Counted from the first letter of the stretch, positions 27,094 through 36,081 are shown. The stretch: DNA of 64,000 nt from Mycobacterium sp. E183 (GCF_001667735.1 NZ_LZJN01000206.1:1-64000), one strand, 5' to 3'. A program made the numbers and translations. The notes: a model not told the origin generated them from the sequence alone.

Positions 27094-28451
27094 GGCTTAC
27101 GCGTCAACGCCTCGGCGGCCGCCTGTGCCCACTGCCGCCACTGCTCGGCGTTGGCCCTGGCCTCCTCGGCCTCTTTCGTGCGGCCCGCCGCGGCGGCCTT
27201 CTCCGCCTGCTGCTCGTACTGCTCGGCGCGGACGCGGAACTGCTCGGCGCGGGCCTGCGCCTGGGGATCCGACCAATCCGCCTCGCCCGCGTCACGCACC
27301 CTCTTCTCGACGGCACGCAGCCGGCGCTCCAGTTCGGCGGACCGCTCCCGCGGCACCTTGCCGATGGCGTCCCACTTCTCGGCGATCGAGCGCAGCGCCG
27401 CCCGGGCCGCGTCGTGGTTGCCGGTGTCGATCTTCTCCGCCTCGGCCAGCAGCGCCTCCTTGGCCGTGGCATTGGCCCGCAGTTCGGCGTCCTTCTCGGC
27501 CGTCGCCGCGTTGCGCGCCGTGAAGAACACGTCCTGGGCGGCCTTGAACCTCCGCCACAGCGCGTCGTCGACGTCCCGGGCGGCCCGCCCCGCCGCCTTC
27601 CACTCGGTGAGCAGCTTGCGGAATTCGGCGCTGGTGGCGGTCCAGTCCGTCGAATCGGACAACGCCTCCGCGCGTTCGCAGAGTCGCTCCTTGGCCTGCC
27701 GGACGCCCATGCGTTCGCGGTCCAGCTCGGCGAAGTGGGACCCCCGCCGCCGGTTGAACGCCTCGCGGGCCGCCGAATAGCGCTTCCACAGCGCGTCGTC
27801 GACCTTCCGGTCCAGGCCGCTGATGGTCTTCCACTCGTCGAGGATGGCCCGCAGCCGGTCACCGGCGGCCTTCCACTGCGTCGAGTTCGCGGCCAGCTCT
27901 TCGGCCTCGGCGGCCAGCGCCTCCTTGCGCGCGGTCTGGGCGGCGCGATGCTCGTCGCGCCGGGAGCGCTCCTCGGCGACGGCGGTCTCGACCTGGTCGA
28001 TGAGGCTGGCCAACCGGCCGGCGAGCGCGTCGACGTCGCCGAGCACGGCAGCCGTCGGCAACGTTTCGGCCAGCTCCGAGGCGTGGGCCTTGATCTTGCG
28101 GGCGTCCCCGGTTCCCGCCGCGAGCCGCTCCTCCATGAGCGTGACCTCGGTGCTCAGGTCGTCGAAGCGGCGACCGAAGTGGGCGAAGGCGGCTTCGCGG
28201 TCCCCGGCCTGCCACGAGCCGACGATGCGCTCGCCGGCCGCGGTGATCAGCCAGACCGTGCCGTCATCATCGACGCGCCCGAACTGATGCGGGTTGCTGC
28301 GTGGCGGCGCCGGAATCGGGTGGACGACGGGCCGCGGCGCCGCGCTCGCCGGCCGTGGCCCGGGACGCGGTCCCGGGCGTGGCACCGGGCGTGAAACCGG
28401 TTGGGGCACCGGCCCGGCCGGGTCCGGTCCCTGGGGTTCGTCAGCCGTCAT
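27090..28451 (-). CDS. DUF349 helical-repeat protein (Rv2731-like)
   Basis: 453 residues. The N-terminus is low-complexity Pro/Arg (VPRPGPRPGPRPAS). It is followed by VDDDGTVWLITAAGERIVGSWQAG, then at least three DUF349 repeats, each a three-helix unit with an LxxxWKxxG...D..LW.RF pattern (LRAILDEWKTISGLDRKVDD, FRKLLTEWKAAGRAARDVDD, LRSIAEKWDAIGKVPRERS). The family is cytosolic and of uncertain function, linked in other bacteria to stress or RNA-related roles. The ATG at 28451 is taken because MTADEPQGP is the conserved start. Confidence 0.82.
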   Translation of the reverse strand: MTADEPQGPDPAGPVPQPVSRPVPRPGPRPGPRPASAAPRPVVHPIPAPPRSNPHQFGRVDDDGTVWLITAAGERIVGSWQAGDREAAFAHFGRRFDDLSTEVTLMEERLAAGTGDARKIKAHASELAETLPTAAVLGDVDALAGRLASLIDQVETAVAEERSRRDEHRAAQTARKEALAAEAEELAANSTQWKAAGDRLRAILDEWKTISGLDRKVDDALWKRYSAAREAFNRRRGSHFAELDRERMGVRQAKERLCERAEALSDSTDWTATSAEFRKLLTEWKAAGRAARDVDDALWRRFKAAQDVFFTARNAATAEKDAELRANATAKEALLAEAEKIDTGNHDAARAALRSIAEKWDAIGKVPRERSAELERRLRAVEKRVRDAGEADWSDPQAQARAEQFRVRAEQYEQQAEKAAAAGRTKEAEEARANAEQWRQWAQAAAEALTRKP

Positions 28452-28685
28452 GCGCTCGTCACCTACCCTTCGCGCGGTCGGAACTCCGCGCACCTGCCGC
28501 GCGTAGCGGCACCGTCTGCATCACCTGCGGGGCGGCGCTCGTGGCCTTCCCAACAGCTGCTTAACAGTATTCAAGCAGCTTGTCGGCGCGTCCGCCGCCA
28601 CCTCAGATCTTGCCGTTCGAGATGCATCGGCGCAGGCGCATCAGGTATCACAGTTGTCCGTAACCCCGACTCGGACGGAGAAACC

Positions 28686-29588
28686 ATGGACAAGGCGGAC
28701 ATCGCCGCTTTGCTCGCGCTGGCGTCCGCGCTCTGCGTCGCGATCGGCGACGTGCTGCAGCAGCGGGCGACCCACCGGATCGCCGACCCGTCGATCGGGC
28801 AGCTCCAACTCGTCCGCAAGCTGCTCGGCAACAGGCGGTGGCGGTGGGGCGCCGTGCTGCTCGTGGTCAGCATCGTGTTGCAGGCGGCCGCCCTTGACCA
28901 GGGGTCGGTGTTGCTGGTGCAGGCGTTGCTCGTCCTCTCGCTGCTGTTCGCGTTGCCCATCAGCGCCCGGCTCGCCGACCGCGCCGTAACGGCCCGGGAG
29001 TGGGCCTGGGCCGTGGTGCTGACCGCCGCGGTGACCGTGATCGTCACGGTCGGCAACCCGCGGGCGGGCCACTCGACCGCGCCGCTGCGGACGTGGGCCA
29101 TCGTGGCGGGGGTGCTGGCCCCGCTGCTCCTCGGGTGCGTGGTGGCCGCGCGCGTCTGGGGCGGTGCCCTGGCCGCCGCGCTGCTCGCCTTCGTCTCCGG
29201 TTCCCTCTGGGCCGTCTTCGCGGTGCTGGCCAAGGGAGTGGTGCATCGGCTCGGCGACGGCGGGTGGGCGGTGGTCCGGACACCCGAGCTTTACGCGTGG
29301 CTGCTGATCGCGGTGGCGGGATTCGCCTGGGAGCAGTCGGCGTTTCGTGCCGGCGCCCTGACCGCCTCGATGCCGACGCTGGAGGTGTCCCAGCCGGTCG
29401 TGGCGGCGACCCTGGGCGTCGCCGTCCTCGGCGAGACGCTCGACACCGGTCGCGGAGGAATGCTGGCGCTGGCGGCCGCGGCGCTGGTGATGGCGGCGGC
29501 CACCGTCGAACTCGCGCGCGGCGACGCCTCCGCGACGCAGGACAGGATTGCGGCCGGGTTGCCGAACGCCGCAGCGCAACCGGCTTAG
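28686..29588 (+). CDS. DMT-superfamily membrane protein, paralogue 1
   Basis: 300 residues with about nine to ten membrane helices in two repeated halves, as in drug/metabolite (EamA-like) transporters. It begins MDKADIAALLALASALCVAIGDVLQQRATH and ends with the LEVSQPVVAATLGVAVLGETL block that is typical of the DMT half-repeat. The substrate is unknown. GGAGAAACC precedes the ATG. It shares the same topology and key phrases with the next gene; M. tuberculosis appears to have one such gene here (Rv2729c). Confidence 0.8.
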   Translation: MDKADIAALLALASALCVAIGDVLQQRATHRIADPSIGQLQLVRKLLGNRRWRWGAVLLVVSIVLQAAALDQGSVLLVQALLVLSLLFALPISARLADRAVTAREWAWAVVLTAAVTVIVTVGNPRAGHSTAPLRTWAIVAGVLAPLLLGCVVAARVWGGALAAALLAFVSGSLWAVFAVLAKGVVHRLGDGGWAVVRTPELYAWLLIAVAGFAWEQSAFRAGALTASMPTLEVSQPVVAATLGVAVLGETLDTGRGGMLALAAAALVMAAATVELARGDASATQDRIAAGLPNAAAQPA

Positions 29589-29790
29589 CGACGCCGCGGT
29601 TAACCGGATCGACGCGTTGCCCACAGCGCATCCTTAGGTTAATGCCGTAAGAACAAAGGGTGATTCGTTGAGCGCGCCGCAGCGTGTGCGACGTCATACA
29701 GTTGTTGCTGAACTGATCGCAAATATTGCGTGTATTTGCCCGAGCCCCAGGGAAAGCTGGTCGGGGCAATCGTGAGATGAGGGGTCACTC

Positions 29791-30759
29791 ATGTCGAAGG
29801 TTGACGTCGCGGCGTTGATTGCGTTGTGCGCGGCGCTGGCATCCGCGGTCGGCGACGTGATCCGTCAGCGCTCTGCGCAGGAGATCACGGACAAGCAGGT
29901 CGGCCACCTGGAGCTGTTCCGCATGTCGCTGAAGGACACCCGGTGGTGGCTGGGAGGCCTCGCGGCGATCATCAACTACAGCCTGCAGGCCGGGGCCCTG
30001 GCCTGGGGCTCGGTGGTGTTGGTGACCGCGCTGCAGGTGACGGCGTTGCTGTTCGCGTTGCCGATCTACGCGCGGCTGACGAAGCGCCGGGTCACCCGCT
30101 GGGAGTGGGTGTGGGCGGTGGTGCTCGCCGGGGCCCTGGCGGTGGTCATCATCGTCGGTGACCCGGCCTCCGGACATCAGCGCGCGTCGGTCGAGACGTG
30201 GGCCATCGTCGCCGCGGTGATGGTGCCGTTGCTGGTGGCGTGCGTGGTGGCCGCGCGGATCTGGTCGGGCAGCCCGTTCGCGGCCGCCCTGCTCGCGGTG
30301 GTCGCGGGTTCGGCGCTGGCGTTGTTCGCGGTGCTCACCAAAGGGATCGTCGAGGTCGGCGAGGACGGCCCGCTGGCCGTGCTGACCGCGCCCGAGTTCG
30401 TCCCGTGGCTGCTGTTGGCGCTGACCGGGATGATCTTCCAGCAGTCGGCGTTCCGCGCCGGTGCGCTGACGGCCTCCATGCCGACGATGACGGTGGCGAA
30501 GCCCGTGGTGGCCGGCCTGCTCGGCATCTTCGTGCTGGGCGAAACGCTGAACGCGGACGGGCCCAAGGCCTTCGTGCTGGTAGGGGCGATCGCGGTGGTG
30601 ATCGTGGCGACCGTCGCCCTGGCCCGCGGGGAGGCGGCCACCATGGTCGCCGAGGTCGGCCGGGACGACGGGAGCATCACGCCGGACGCGTGGTCGTCCT
30701 CGGACGGCGAGGCCGACCCTTTTAACACCGGCCCCGTGGTCGTGGCCGCCGAGGCCTGA
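29791..30759 (+). CDS. DMT-superfamily membrane protein, paralogue 2 (Rv2729c-like)
   Basis: 322 residues, clearly paralogous to the preceding gene. Shared blocks include SKVDVAALIALCAALASAVGD versus DKADIAALLALASALCVAIGD, QSAFRAGALTASMPT in both, and GETLN versus GETLD. The C-terminal tail is longer and acidic (DDGSITPDAWSSSDGEADPF) and should be cytosolic. Transport substrate is unknown. A possible half IdeR box lies at 29634 but is too weak to call. Confidence 0.8.
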   Translation: MSKVDVAALIALCAALASAVGDVIRQRSAQEITDKQVGHLELFRMSLKDTRWWLGGLAAIINYSLQAGALAWGSVVLVTALQVTALLFALPIYARLTKRRVTRWEWVWAVVLAGALAVVIIVGDPASGHQRASVETWAIVAAVMVPLLVACVVAARIWSGSPFAAALLAVVAGSALALFAVLTKGIVEVGEDGPLAVLTAPEFVPWLLLALTGMIFQQSAFRAGALTASMPTMTVAKPVVAGLLGIFVLGETLNADGPKAFVLVGAIAVVIVATVALARGEAATMVAEVGRDDGSITPDAWSSSDGEADPFNTGPVVVAAEA

Positions 30760-30780
30760 GCGCGCGCGTCGGCGAACCAT

Positions 30781-30786
30781 TAGTTT
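30781..30786 (+). promoter_or_regulatory. -10 element (TAGTTT) of a predicted leaderless transcript
   Basis: TAGTTT is 6 nt before the GTG at 30793. Confidence 0.55.
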
Positions 30787-30792
30787 GGTGGC

Positions 30793-31482
30793 GTGCTCAG
30801 CGGGATTGCCATCGTTCCCTCGGCGCCGCTGCTCGTGCCCGAGCTGGCCGGCGGGGCCGCCGCGGAGGTGACCGATCTGGTGGCCGCTGTGCTGGCGGCG
30901 GCAGCCCTTCTCCCCGCCCGCTGGATCGTCATCGGCACCGGGGCACGCGACGAAGCGTGGGGGCGGGATGCGGCCGGCACGTTCGCGGGTTTCGGTGTGG
31001 ACGTCCGGGTCGGGCTTTCCCCGCGCGCCGACACCGCGGCGCCCGCCGACCTGCCGGTGGCCGCGCTGCTGGCCGGCTGGGTGCGCGGCCAGGCCCGCCC
31101 CGACGCGACCGCCGAGGCCCGCATCTACCGCACCGACCACGACGCTGAGGCCGCCCTGGCCGAGGGCCGGGCGTTGCGCGCCGAGGTCGACCGGTCAGCC
31201 GAGCCGATCGGCGTGCTGGTCGTGGCCGATGGCGCGAACACGTTGACCCCGAGCGCGCCCGGGGGATACGACCCGGCCAACGCCGACGCGCAGCTGGCCC
31301 TCGACGACGCGCTGGCGACCGGCGACGTCGCCGCCCTGGCGCGGCTGCCCCGGCAGATCCTGGGCCGCGTCGCCTTCCAGGTGCTGGCCGGGCTGGCCGA
31401 GCCGGGACCGCGGTCGGCCAAGGAGCTATACCGGGGGGCGCCCTACGGCGTGGGCTACTTCGCCGGCGCCTGGCAGGTCTGA
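30793..31482 (+). CDS. Alanine-rich protein related to class III extradiol dioxygenases (Rv2728c-like)
   Basis: 229 residues. The N-terminus GIAIVPSAPLLVPELAGG is typical of the LigB-like fold, and WIVIGTG forms the second strand. The last third (GRVAFQVLAGLAEPGPRSAKELYRGAPYGVGYF) is the conserved actinobacterial part. The His pair that binds iron in true extradiol dioxygenases is not obvious, so catalysis is uncertain. It stands one base before miaA, implying an operon with miaA and dapF. Confidence 0.7.
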   Translation: MLSGIAIVPSAPLLVPELAGGAAAEVTDLVAAVLAAAALLPARWIVIGTGARDEAWGRDAAGTFAGFGVDVRVGLSPRADTAAPADLPVAALLAGWVRGQARPDATAEARIYRTDHDAEAALAEGRALRAEVDRSAEPIGVLVVADGANTLTPSAPGGYDPANADAQLALDDALATGDVAALARLPRQILGRVAFQVLAGLAEPGPRSAKELYRGAPYGVGYFAGAWQV

Positions 31483-31483
31483 A

Positions 31484-32422
31484 GTGACCGCCCGACCGCT
31501 GGCGATCATCGGCCCCACCGGAACCGGCAAGTCGCAGCTGGCGCTCGATCTCGCCGAACGGCTCGACGCCGCCGAGATCGTGAACGCCGACGCGATGCAG
31601 CTCTATCGCGGCATGGACATCGGCACGGCCAAGCTGCCCGTCGGGCAACGCCGCGGCATCCCGCATCACCAGCTCGACGTGCTGGACGTCAAAGTGACCT
31701 CGACGGTCGCCCGTTATCAGCGCGCCGCCGCGGCGGACGTCGAGGCGATCGCGGCCCGCGGCGCCGTTCCGATCATCGTGGGCGGCTCCATGCTCTACAT
31801 CCAATCGCTGCTCGACGACTGGTCGTTCCCCGCGACCGATCCCGCGGTGCGGGCTCGCTGGGAGCAGCGGATGGCCGAGGTCGGTGTCGGCGGGCTGCAC
31901 ACCGAGCTGGCCCGCCGCGACCCCGCCGCCGCGGCGGCCATCCTGCCGACCGACGCCAGGCGCATCGTGCGGGCGCTCGAAGTCGTCGAGCTGACCGGTC
32001 GGCCCTTCGCCGCGTCCGCGCCACGCATCGGCACCCCGAGGTGGAACACTGCGATCATCGGATTGGATTGCGAGACAACGACGTTGGACGAGCGGCTGGC
32101 CCGCCGCACCGACGCCATGTTCGACCAGGGCCTCGTTGAGGAGGTCAGCGCGCTGCTCGGTGAGGGCCTGCGCGACGGGGTCACCGCGTTGCGCGCCCTG
32201 GGCTACGCGCAGGTGATCGAGGCGCTCGACGCCGGAGGCGGCACCGAGCGGCTGCGGGACGCGCGCGAACAGACCTACGTGGGCACTCGACGCTATGTCC
32301 GCCGGCAACGCTCCTGGTTCCGCCGCGACCACCGGGTTCACTGGCTGGACTCTGAAAAAGCGGGGGCGGACGGCGCCCGGCTCGTCGACGAAGCGCTGCA
32401 AGCGTGGGGCCACGTATCCTGA
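31484..32422 (+). CDS. miaA: tRNA dimethylallyltransferase
   Basis: 312 residues. The P-loop GPTGTGKSQ is at the N-terminus, then NADAMQLYRGMDIGTAKL, and GGSMLYIQSLLDDW. It transfers dimethylallyl from DMAPP to A37 of tRNAs reading UNN codons, the step before MiaB. The GTG start lies one base after the preceding stop, so translation is probably coupled. Its 3' end is followed by a leaderless-type promoter for the dapF mini-ORF. Confidence 0.96.
   Translation: MTARPLAIIGPTGTGKSQLALDLAERLDAAEIVNADAMQLYRGMDIGTAKLPVGQRRGIPHHQLDVLDVKVTSTVARYQRAAAADVEAIAARGAVPIIVGGSMLYIQSLLDDWSFPATDPAVRARWEQRMAEVGVGGLHTELARRDPAAAAAILPTDARRIVRALEVVELTGRPFAASAPRIGTPRWNTAIIGLDCETTTLDERLARRTDAMFDQGLVEEVSALLGEGLRDGVTALRALGYAQVIEALDAGGGTERLRDAREQTYVGTRRYVRRQRSWFRRDHRVHWLDSEKAGADGARLVDEALQAWGHVS
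32415..32420 (+). promoter_or_regulatory. -10 element (TATCCT) of a predicted leaderless mini-ORF/dapF transcript
   Basis: TATCCT sits at the very end of miaA, 6 nt before the GTG at 32427. That places a transcription start on the first base of the mini-ORF rather than on dapF itself. Confidence 0.5.
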
Positions 32423-32426
32423 GCAG

Positions 32427-32486
32427 GTGATTCGCGCCGACGACGATGCTGCCGGCGCAGCCGGAGCTGAGGAGTGGCGCGCATGA
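32427..32486 (+). CDS. Predicted 19-residue leaderless ORF coupled to dapF
   Basis: GTG followed by 18 codons and TGA at 32484-32486. The peptide would be MIRADDDAAGAAGAEEWRA. The TGA overlaps the dapF ATG (ATGA at 32483-32486), and the GTG lies 6 nt after TATCCT. The layout suggests ribosomes load on a leaderless message, translate the short ORF and restart at dapF; an AGGAG at 32470-32474 inside the mini-ORF would serve that restart. Ala, Asp and Glu dominate, with no run of one amino acid that would suggest attenuation. Existence as a translated peptide is inference. Confidence 0.5.
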   Translation: MIRADDDAAGAAGAEEWRA

Positions 32487-33355
32487 TGTTCGCGAAGGGC
32501 CACGGCACCGAGAACGATTTCGTGGTGCTCCCGGATGCGGAGGCCGCGCTCGACCTCGCCCCCGCCCGGGTGGCCGCCCTGTGCGACCGGCGTCGGGGAC
32601 TGGGCGCCGACGGGGTGCTGCGGGTCACCACCGCCGCGGCGGCTCTGGCGGCCGGCGTGCTGGACCGCCTGCCCGACGGCGTGGCGTCGGCCGACTGGTA
32701 CATGGACTACCGCAACGCCGACGGCTCCATCGCCCAGATGTGCGGCAACGGCATCCGGGTGTTCGCGCATTACCTGCGAGCCAGCGGCATGGAGTCCCGC
32801 GACGAATTCGTGATCGGGTCGCCGGCCGGCCCCCGGCCGATCACCGTGCACCACGCCGGCGCGACGCACGCCGACATCAGCGTCGACATGGGCAAGGCCA
32901 ACACCCTCGGCCCGGGCAGCGCCCTCGTCGGTGGCCGACGGTTTTCCGGCCTGGCGGTCGACGTCGGCAATCCCCACCTGGCATGCGTGGATCCCGATCT
33001 GACCGCCGAGGAACTCGCCGGGCTGGACGTGGCGGCGCCGGTGAGCTTCGACCACGCCCAGTTCCCGGAGGGCGTGAACATCGAACTCGTCACGGCGCCG
33101 GCCGACGGCGCGGTCCGGATGCGGGTGCACGAGCGAGGCGTCGGCGAGACCCGCTCCTGCGGCACCGGCACGGTCGCGGCCACGGTGGCCGCGCTGGCCG
33201 CCGCCGGTGCGGACACCGGCACACTGAAGGTGCGGGTGCCCGGCGGCGACGTCGTCGTCACCATCACCGACGCCACCAGCTACCTGAGGGGACCGTCGGT
33301 TCTCGTGGCACAGGGGGAGATCAGCGGGGAATGGTGGGACGCGCAGCGACGTTAA
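32483..33355 (+). CDS. dapF: Diaminopimelate epimerase
   Basis: 290 residues. It interconverts LL- and meso-diaminopimelate for peptidoglycan and lysine. The two catalytic cysteines are in MCGNGIRVF and SCGTGT, the acid/base pair of PLP-independent racemases, with DVGNPHL and GVNIEL between them. The ATG at 32483 (AGGAG 8 nt upstream) is preferred over the GTG at 32474 because MMFAKGHGTENDF is the conserved N-terminus. Confidence 0.96.
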   Translation: MMFAKGHGTENDFVVLPDAEAALDLAPARVAALCDRRRGLGADGVLRVTTAAAALAAGVLDRLPDGVASADWYMDYRNADGSIAQMCGNGIRVFAHYLRASGMESRDEFVIGSPAGPRPITVHHAGATHADISVDMGKANTLGPGSALVGGRRFSGLAVDVGNPHLACVDPDLTAEELAGLDVAAPVSFDHAQFPEGVNIELVTAPADGAVRMRVHERGVGETRSCGTGTVAATVAALAAAGADTGTLKVRVPGGDVVVTITDATSYLRGPSVLVAQGEISGEWWDAQRR

Positions 33356-33401
33356 TTCAGGTGCACGACGCCGATCCGCCGTGCATCATTCTGTATTGCC
33401 T

Positions 33402-34823
33402 ATGACACATCCTGAATTCTCCAAACCCGCTGTGCCGGAGCCAAGCACCGGCGAACTCGCCCTGGAAGAACGGTCGGCGCTGCGCCGCGTCGCCGGGCTG
33501 TCGACCGAACTCGCCGACGTATCCGAAGTCGAGTACCGCCAGCTCCGCCTGGAGCGCGTCGTGCTCGTCGGCGTGTGGACCGACGGCACCGCCGCCGACA
33601 GCGAGGCCAGCATGGCCGAGCTGGCCGCCCTGGCCGAGACCGCCGGTTCCCAGGTGCTCGAGGGGCTCATCCAGCGCCGCGACAAGCCCGACCCGTCCAC
33701 CTACATCGGCTCTGGCAAGGCCCAGGAGCTGCGCGAGGTGGTGCTGGCGACCGGCGCTGACACCGTGATCTGCGACGGTGAGCTGTCCCCGGCGCAGCTC
33801 ACCGCGCTGGAAAAGGCGGTCAAGGTGAAGGTCATCGACCGCACCGCGCTGATCCTGGACATCTTCGCCCAGCACGCCACCAGCCGGGAGGGCAAGGCGC
33901 AGGTGTCGCTGGCCCAGATGGAGTACATGCTGCCGCGGCTGCGCGGCTGGGGTGAATCGATGTCCCGGCAGGCCGGTGGCCGCGCCGGCGGCAGCGGGGG
34001 AGGCGTGGGCCTGCGCGGTCCCGGTGAGACCAAGATCGAGACCGACCGCCGCCGCATCCGTGAACGCATGGCGAAGCTGCGCCGCGAGATCAAGGACATG
34101 AAGCAGGTCCGCGACACCCAGCGCAGCCGCCGCCGGCAGAGCGACGTCCCGTCGGTCGCGATCGTCGGCTACACCAACGCCGGCAAGTCGAGCCTGCTCA
34201 ACGCGCTGACCGGGGCCGGGGTGCTGGTGCAGGACGCGTTGTTCGCCACGCTGGAGCCCACCACCCGCCGTGCCGAGTTCACCGACGGTCGCCCGCTGGT
34301 GCTCACCGACACCGTCGGGTTCGTCCGGCACCTGCCCACCCAACTCGTCGAGGCGTTCCGCTCCACGCTGGAGGAGGTCGTCGACGCCGACCTGCTCGTG
34401 CACGTGGTCGACGGCTCCGACGCCAACCCGCTGGCCCAGATCAACGCGGTGCGCGAGGTGATCTCCGACGTCATCGCAGACCATCACGGCGACCCGCCGC
34501 CCGAGCTGCTGGTGGTGAACAAGGTCGACGCCGCGAGCGGCCTCACGCTGGCCGGACTCCGTCACGCCCTGCCCGGCGCCGTGTTCGTCTCGGCCAGGAC
34601 CGGGGAAGGCATCGAGGCCCTGCGGTGCCGGATGGGCGAGCTGGCCGTCCCCGCCGACACGGCCGTGGATGTGGTGATTCCGTACCACCGCGGCGACCTG
34701 GTGGCCCGGCTGCACGCCGACGGGCGCGTGCAGCAGGAGGAGCACAGCCCCGACGGCACCCGGATCAAGGCCCGAGTCCCGGTGGCGTTGGCCGGGCGCC
34801 TGCAGGAGTTCTCGGCGGGCTGA
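33402..34823 (+). CDS. hflX: Ribosome-associated GTPase HflX
   Basis: 473 residues. The N-terminal HflX domain includes RLERVVLVGVW and DPSTYIGSGKAQEL. A Gly-rich linker (GGRAGGSGGGVGLRGPGETKIE) follows, then the G domain with G1 GYTNAGKSSLLN, G3 DTVGFVRHLP and G4 NKVD. It splits or rescues stalled ribosomes and contributes to antibiotic and hypoxia tolerance in mycobacteria. ATG 33402 gives the conserved start; an upstream in-frame ATG at 33381 is less likely. Confidence 0.94.
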   Translation: MTHPEFSKPAVPEPSTGELALEERSALRRVAGLSTELADVSEVEYRQLRLERVVLVGVWTDGTAADSEASMAELAALAETAGSQVLEGLIQRRDKPDPSTYIGSGKAQELREVVLATGADTVICDGELSPAQLTALEKAVKVKVIDRTALILDIFAQHATSREGKAQVSLAQMEYMLPRLRGWGESMSRQAGGRAGGSGGGVGLRGPGETKIETDRRRIRERMAKLRREIKDMKQVRDTQRSRRRQSDVPSVAIVGYTNAGKSSLLNALTGAGVLVQDALFATLEPTTRRAEFTDGRPLVLTDTVGFVRHLPTQLVEAFRSTLEEVVDADLLVHVVDGSDANPLAQINAVREVISDVIADHHGDPPPELLVVNKVDAASGLTLAGLRHALPGAVFVSARTGEGIEALRCRMGELAVPADTAVDVVIPYHRGDLVARLHADGRVQQEEHSPDGTRIKARVPVALAGRLQEFSAG

Positions 34824-34859
34824 TCCGCCGGCGCGCCGTGGCCACCCCGCCGGCTGCCG

Positions 34860-34877
34860 ACCAACCGTCTGGTTGGT
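34860..34877. promoter_or_regulatory. Perfect palindromic operator upstream of fadE20
   Basis: ACCAACC-GTCT-GGTTGGT, a perfect 7-bp inverted repeat with a 4-nt centre. It is followed at once by TATATGTTGG, where a -10 element would lie. Such sites are typical of TetR-family repressors of fatty-acid or sterol genes. The cognate regulator is not in the window. Confidence 0.65.
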
Positions 34878-34920
34878 ATATGTTGGGCGACAGAGTTTCG
34901 AGTCGCCGGAGGTCATCCAC

Positions 34921-36081
34921 ATGGGCAGTGCCGTCAAATACCAGCGCACGCTTTTCGAGCCGGAGCACGACCTGTTCCGCGAGTCCTACCGCGCCTTCCT
35001 CGATCGCCACGTCGCGCCGCACCACGACGAATGGGAGAAGGCGAAGATCGTCGACCGCGGCGTGTGGCTCGAGGCCGGCAAGCAGGGCTTCCTCGGTATG
35101 GCCGTCCCCGAGGAATACGGCGGCGGAGGCAACCCCGACTTCCGGTACAACACGATCATCACCGAGGAGACCACCTTCGGTCGCTACAGCGGCATCGGCT
35201 TCGGGCTGCACAACGACATCGTGGCGCCCTACCTGCTGGCCTTGGCCACCGAGGAGCAGAAGCAGCGCTGGCTGCCGAAGTTCTGCACCGGGGAGCTCAT
35301 CACCGCCATCGCGATGACCGAGCCGGGAACCGGCAGCGACCTGCAGGGCATCAAGACCCGCGCGGTCGCCCACGGTGACCACTACGTGCTCAACGGCGCA
35401 AAGACGTTCATCACCAACGGAATCAACTCCGACTTGGTGATCGTGGTCGCGCAGACCGATCCGGACAAAGGCGCGCAAGGCTTTTCGTTGCTCGTTGTCG
35501 AACGCGGCATGGAGGGCTTCGAGCGCGGCCGGCACCTGGACAAGATCGGGCTGGCCGCCCAGGACACCGCCGAGCTGTCCTTCACCGATGTCAAGGTTCC
35601 CGCCGAAAACCTGCTGGGGCAGGAGGGCATGGGGTTCATCTACCTGATGCAGAACCTGCCGCAGGAGCGGATCTCGATCGCCATCATGGCGGCCGCCGCG
35701 ATGGAGCAGGTGCTCGAAGACACGCTGCAATACACCAAGGAGCGCAAGGCGTTTGGCAAGCCGATCGGCAGCTTCCAGAACAGCCGCTTCGTGCTCGCCG
35801 AGCTGGCGACCGAGGCCACCGTGGTGCGCATGATGGTCGACGAGTTCATCCGCCTGCACCTGGACAAGAAGCTGACGGCCGAACAGGCGGCCATGGCCAA
35901 GTGGTACTCCACCGAGAAGCAGGTGCACCTGATCGACCGTTGTCTGCAACTGCACGGCGGGTACGGCTACATGCGCGAATACCCCGTCGCCCGTGCCTAT
36001 CTGGACGCGCGGGTGCAGACCATCTACGGCGGCACGACCGAGATCATGAAGGAGATCATCGGCCGCAGCCTCGGCGTCTAG
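34921..36081 (+). CDS. fadE20: Acyl-CoA dehydrogenase FadE20
   Basis: 386 residues, the exact length of M. tuberculosis FadE20. It has AMTEPGTGSDLQGIKT (FAD/substrate loop), YVLNGAKTFITNG, the RISIAIMAAAAMEQVLE helix and RCLQLHGGYGYMREYPVAR near the end. It catalyses FAD-dependent alpha,beta-dehydrogenation of an acyl-CoA; chain-length preference is not visible. The ATG at 34921 lies 43 bp after the palindromic operator, which makes a dedicated, inducible promoter likely. Confidence 0.94.
   Translation: MGSAVKYQRTLFEPEHDLFRESYRAFLDRHVAPHHDEWEKAKIVDRGVWLEAGKQGFLGMAVPEEYGGGGNPDFRYNTIITEETTFGRYSGIGFGLHNDIVAPYLLALATEEQKQRWLPKFCTGELITAIAMTEPGTGSDLQGIKTRAVAHGDHYVLNGAKTFITNGINSDLVIVVAQTDPDKGAQGFSLLVVERGMEGFERGRHLDKIGLAAQDTAELSFTDVKVPAENLLGQEGMGFIYLMQNLPQERISIAIMAAAAMEQVLEDTLQYTKERKAFGKPIGSFQNSRFVLAELATEATVVRMMVDEFIRLHLDKKLTAEQAAMAKWYSTEKQVHLIDRCLQLHGGYGYMREYPVARAYLDARVQTIYGGTTEIMKEIIGRSLGV

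Noticed and set aside
29634..29641. TTAGGTTA resembling an IdeR iron box upstream of the second DMT gene
   Set aside because: Only the left half matches; the right half is unrelated and the site is 150 bp from the gene.
32474..32482. GTG at 32474 as the dapF start
   Set aside because: The AGGAG ends at that GTG, leaving no spacing, and the conserved N-terminus starts at the ATG at 32483.
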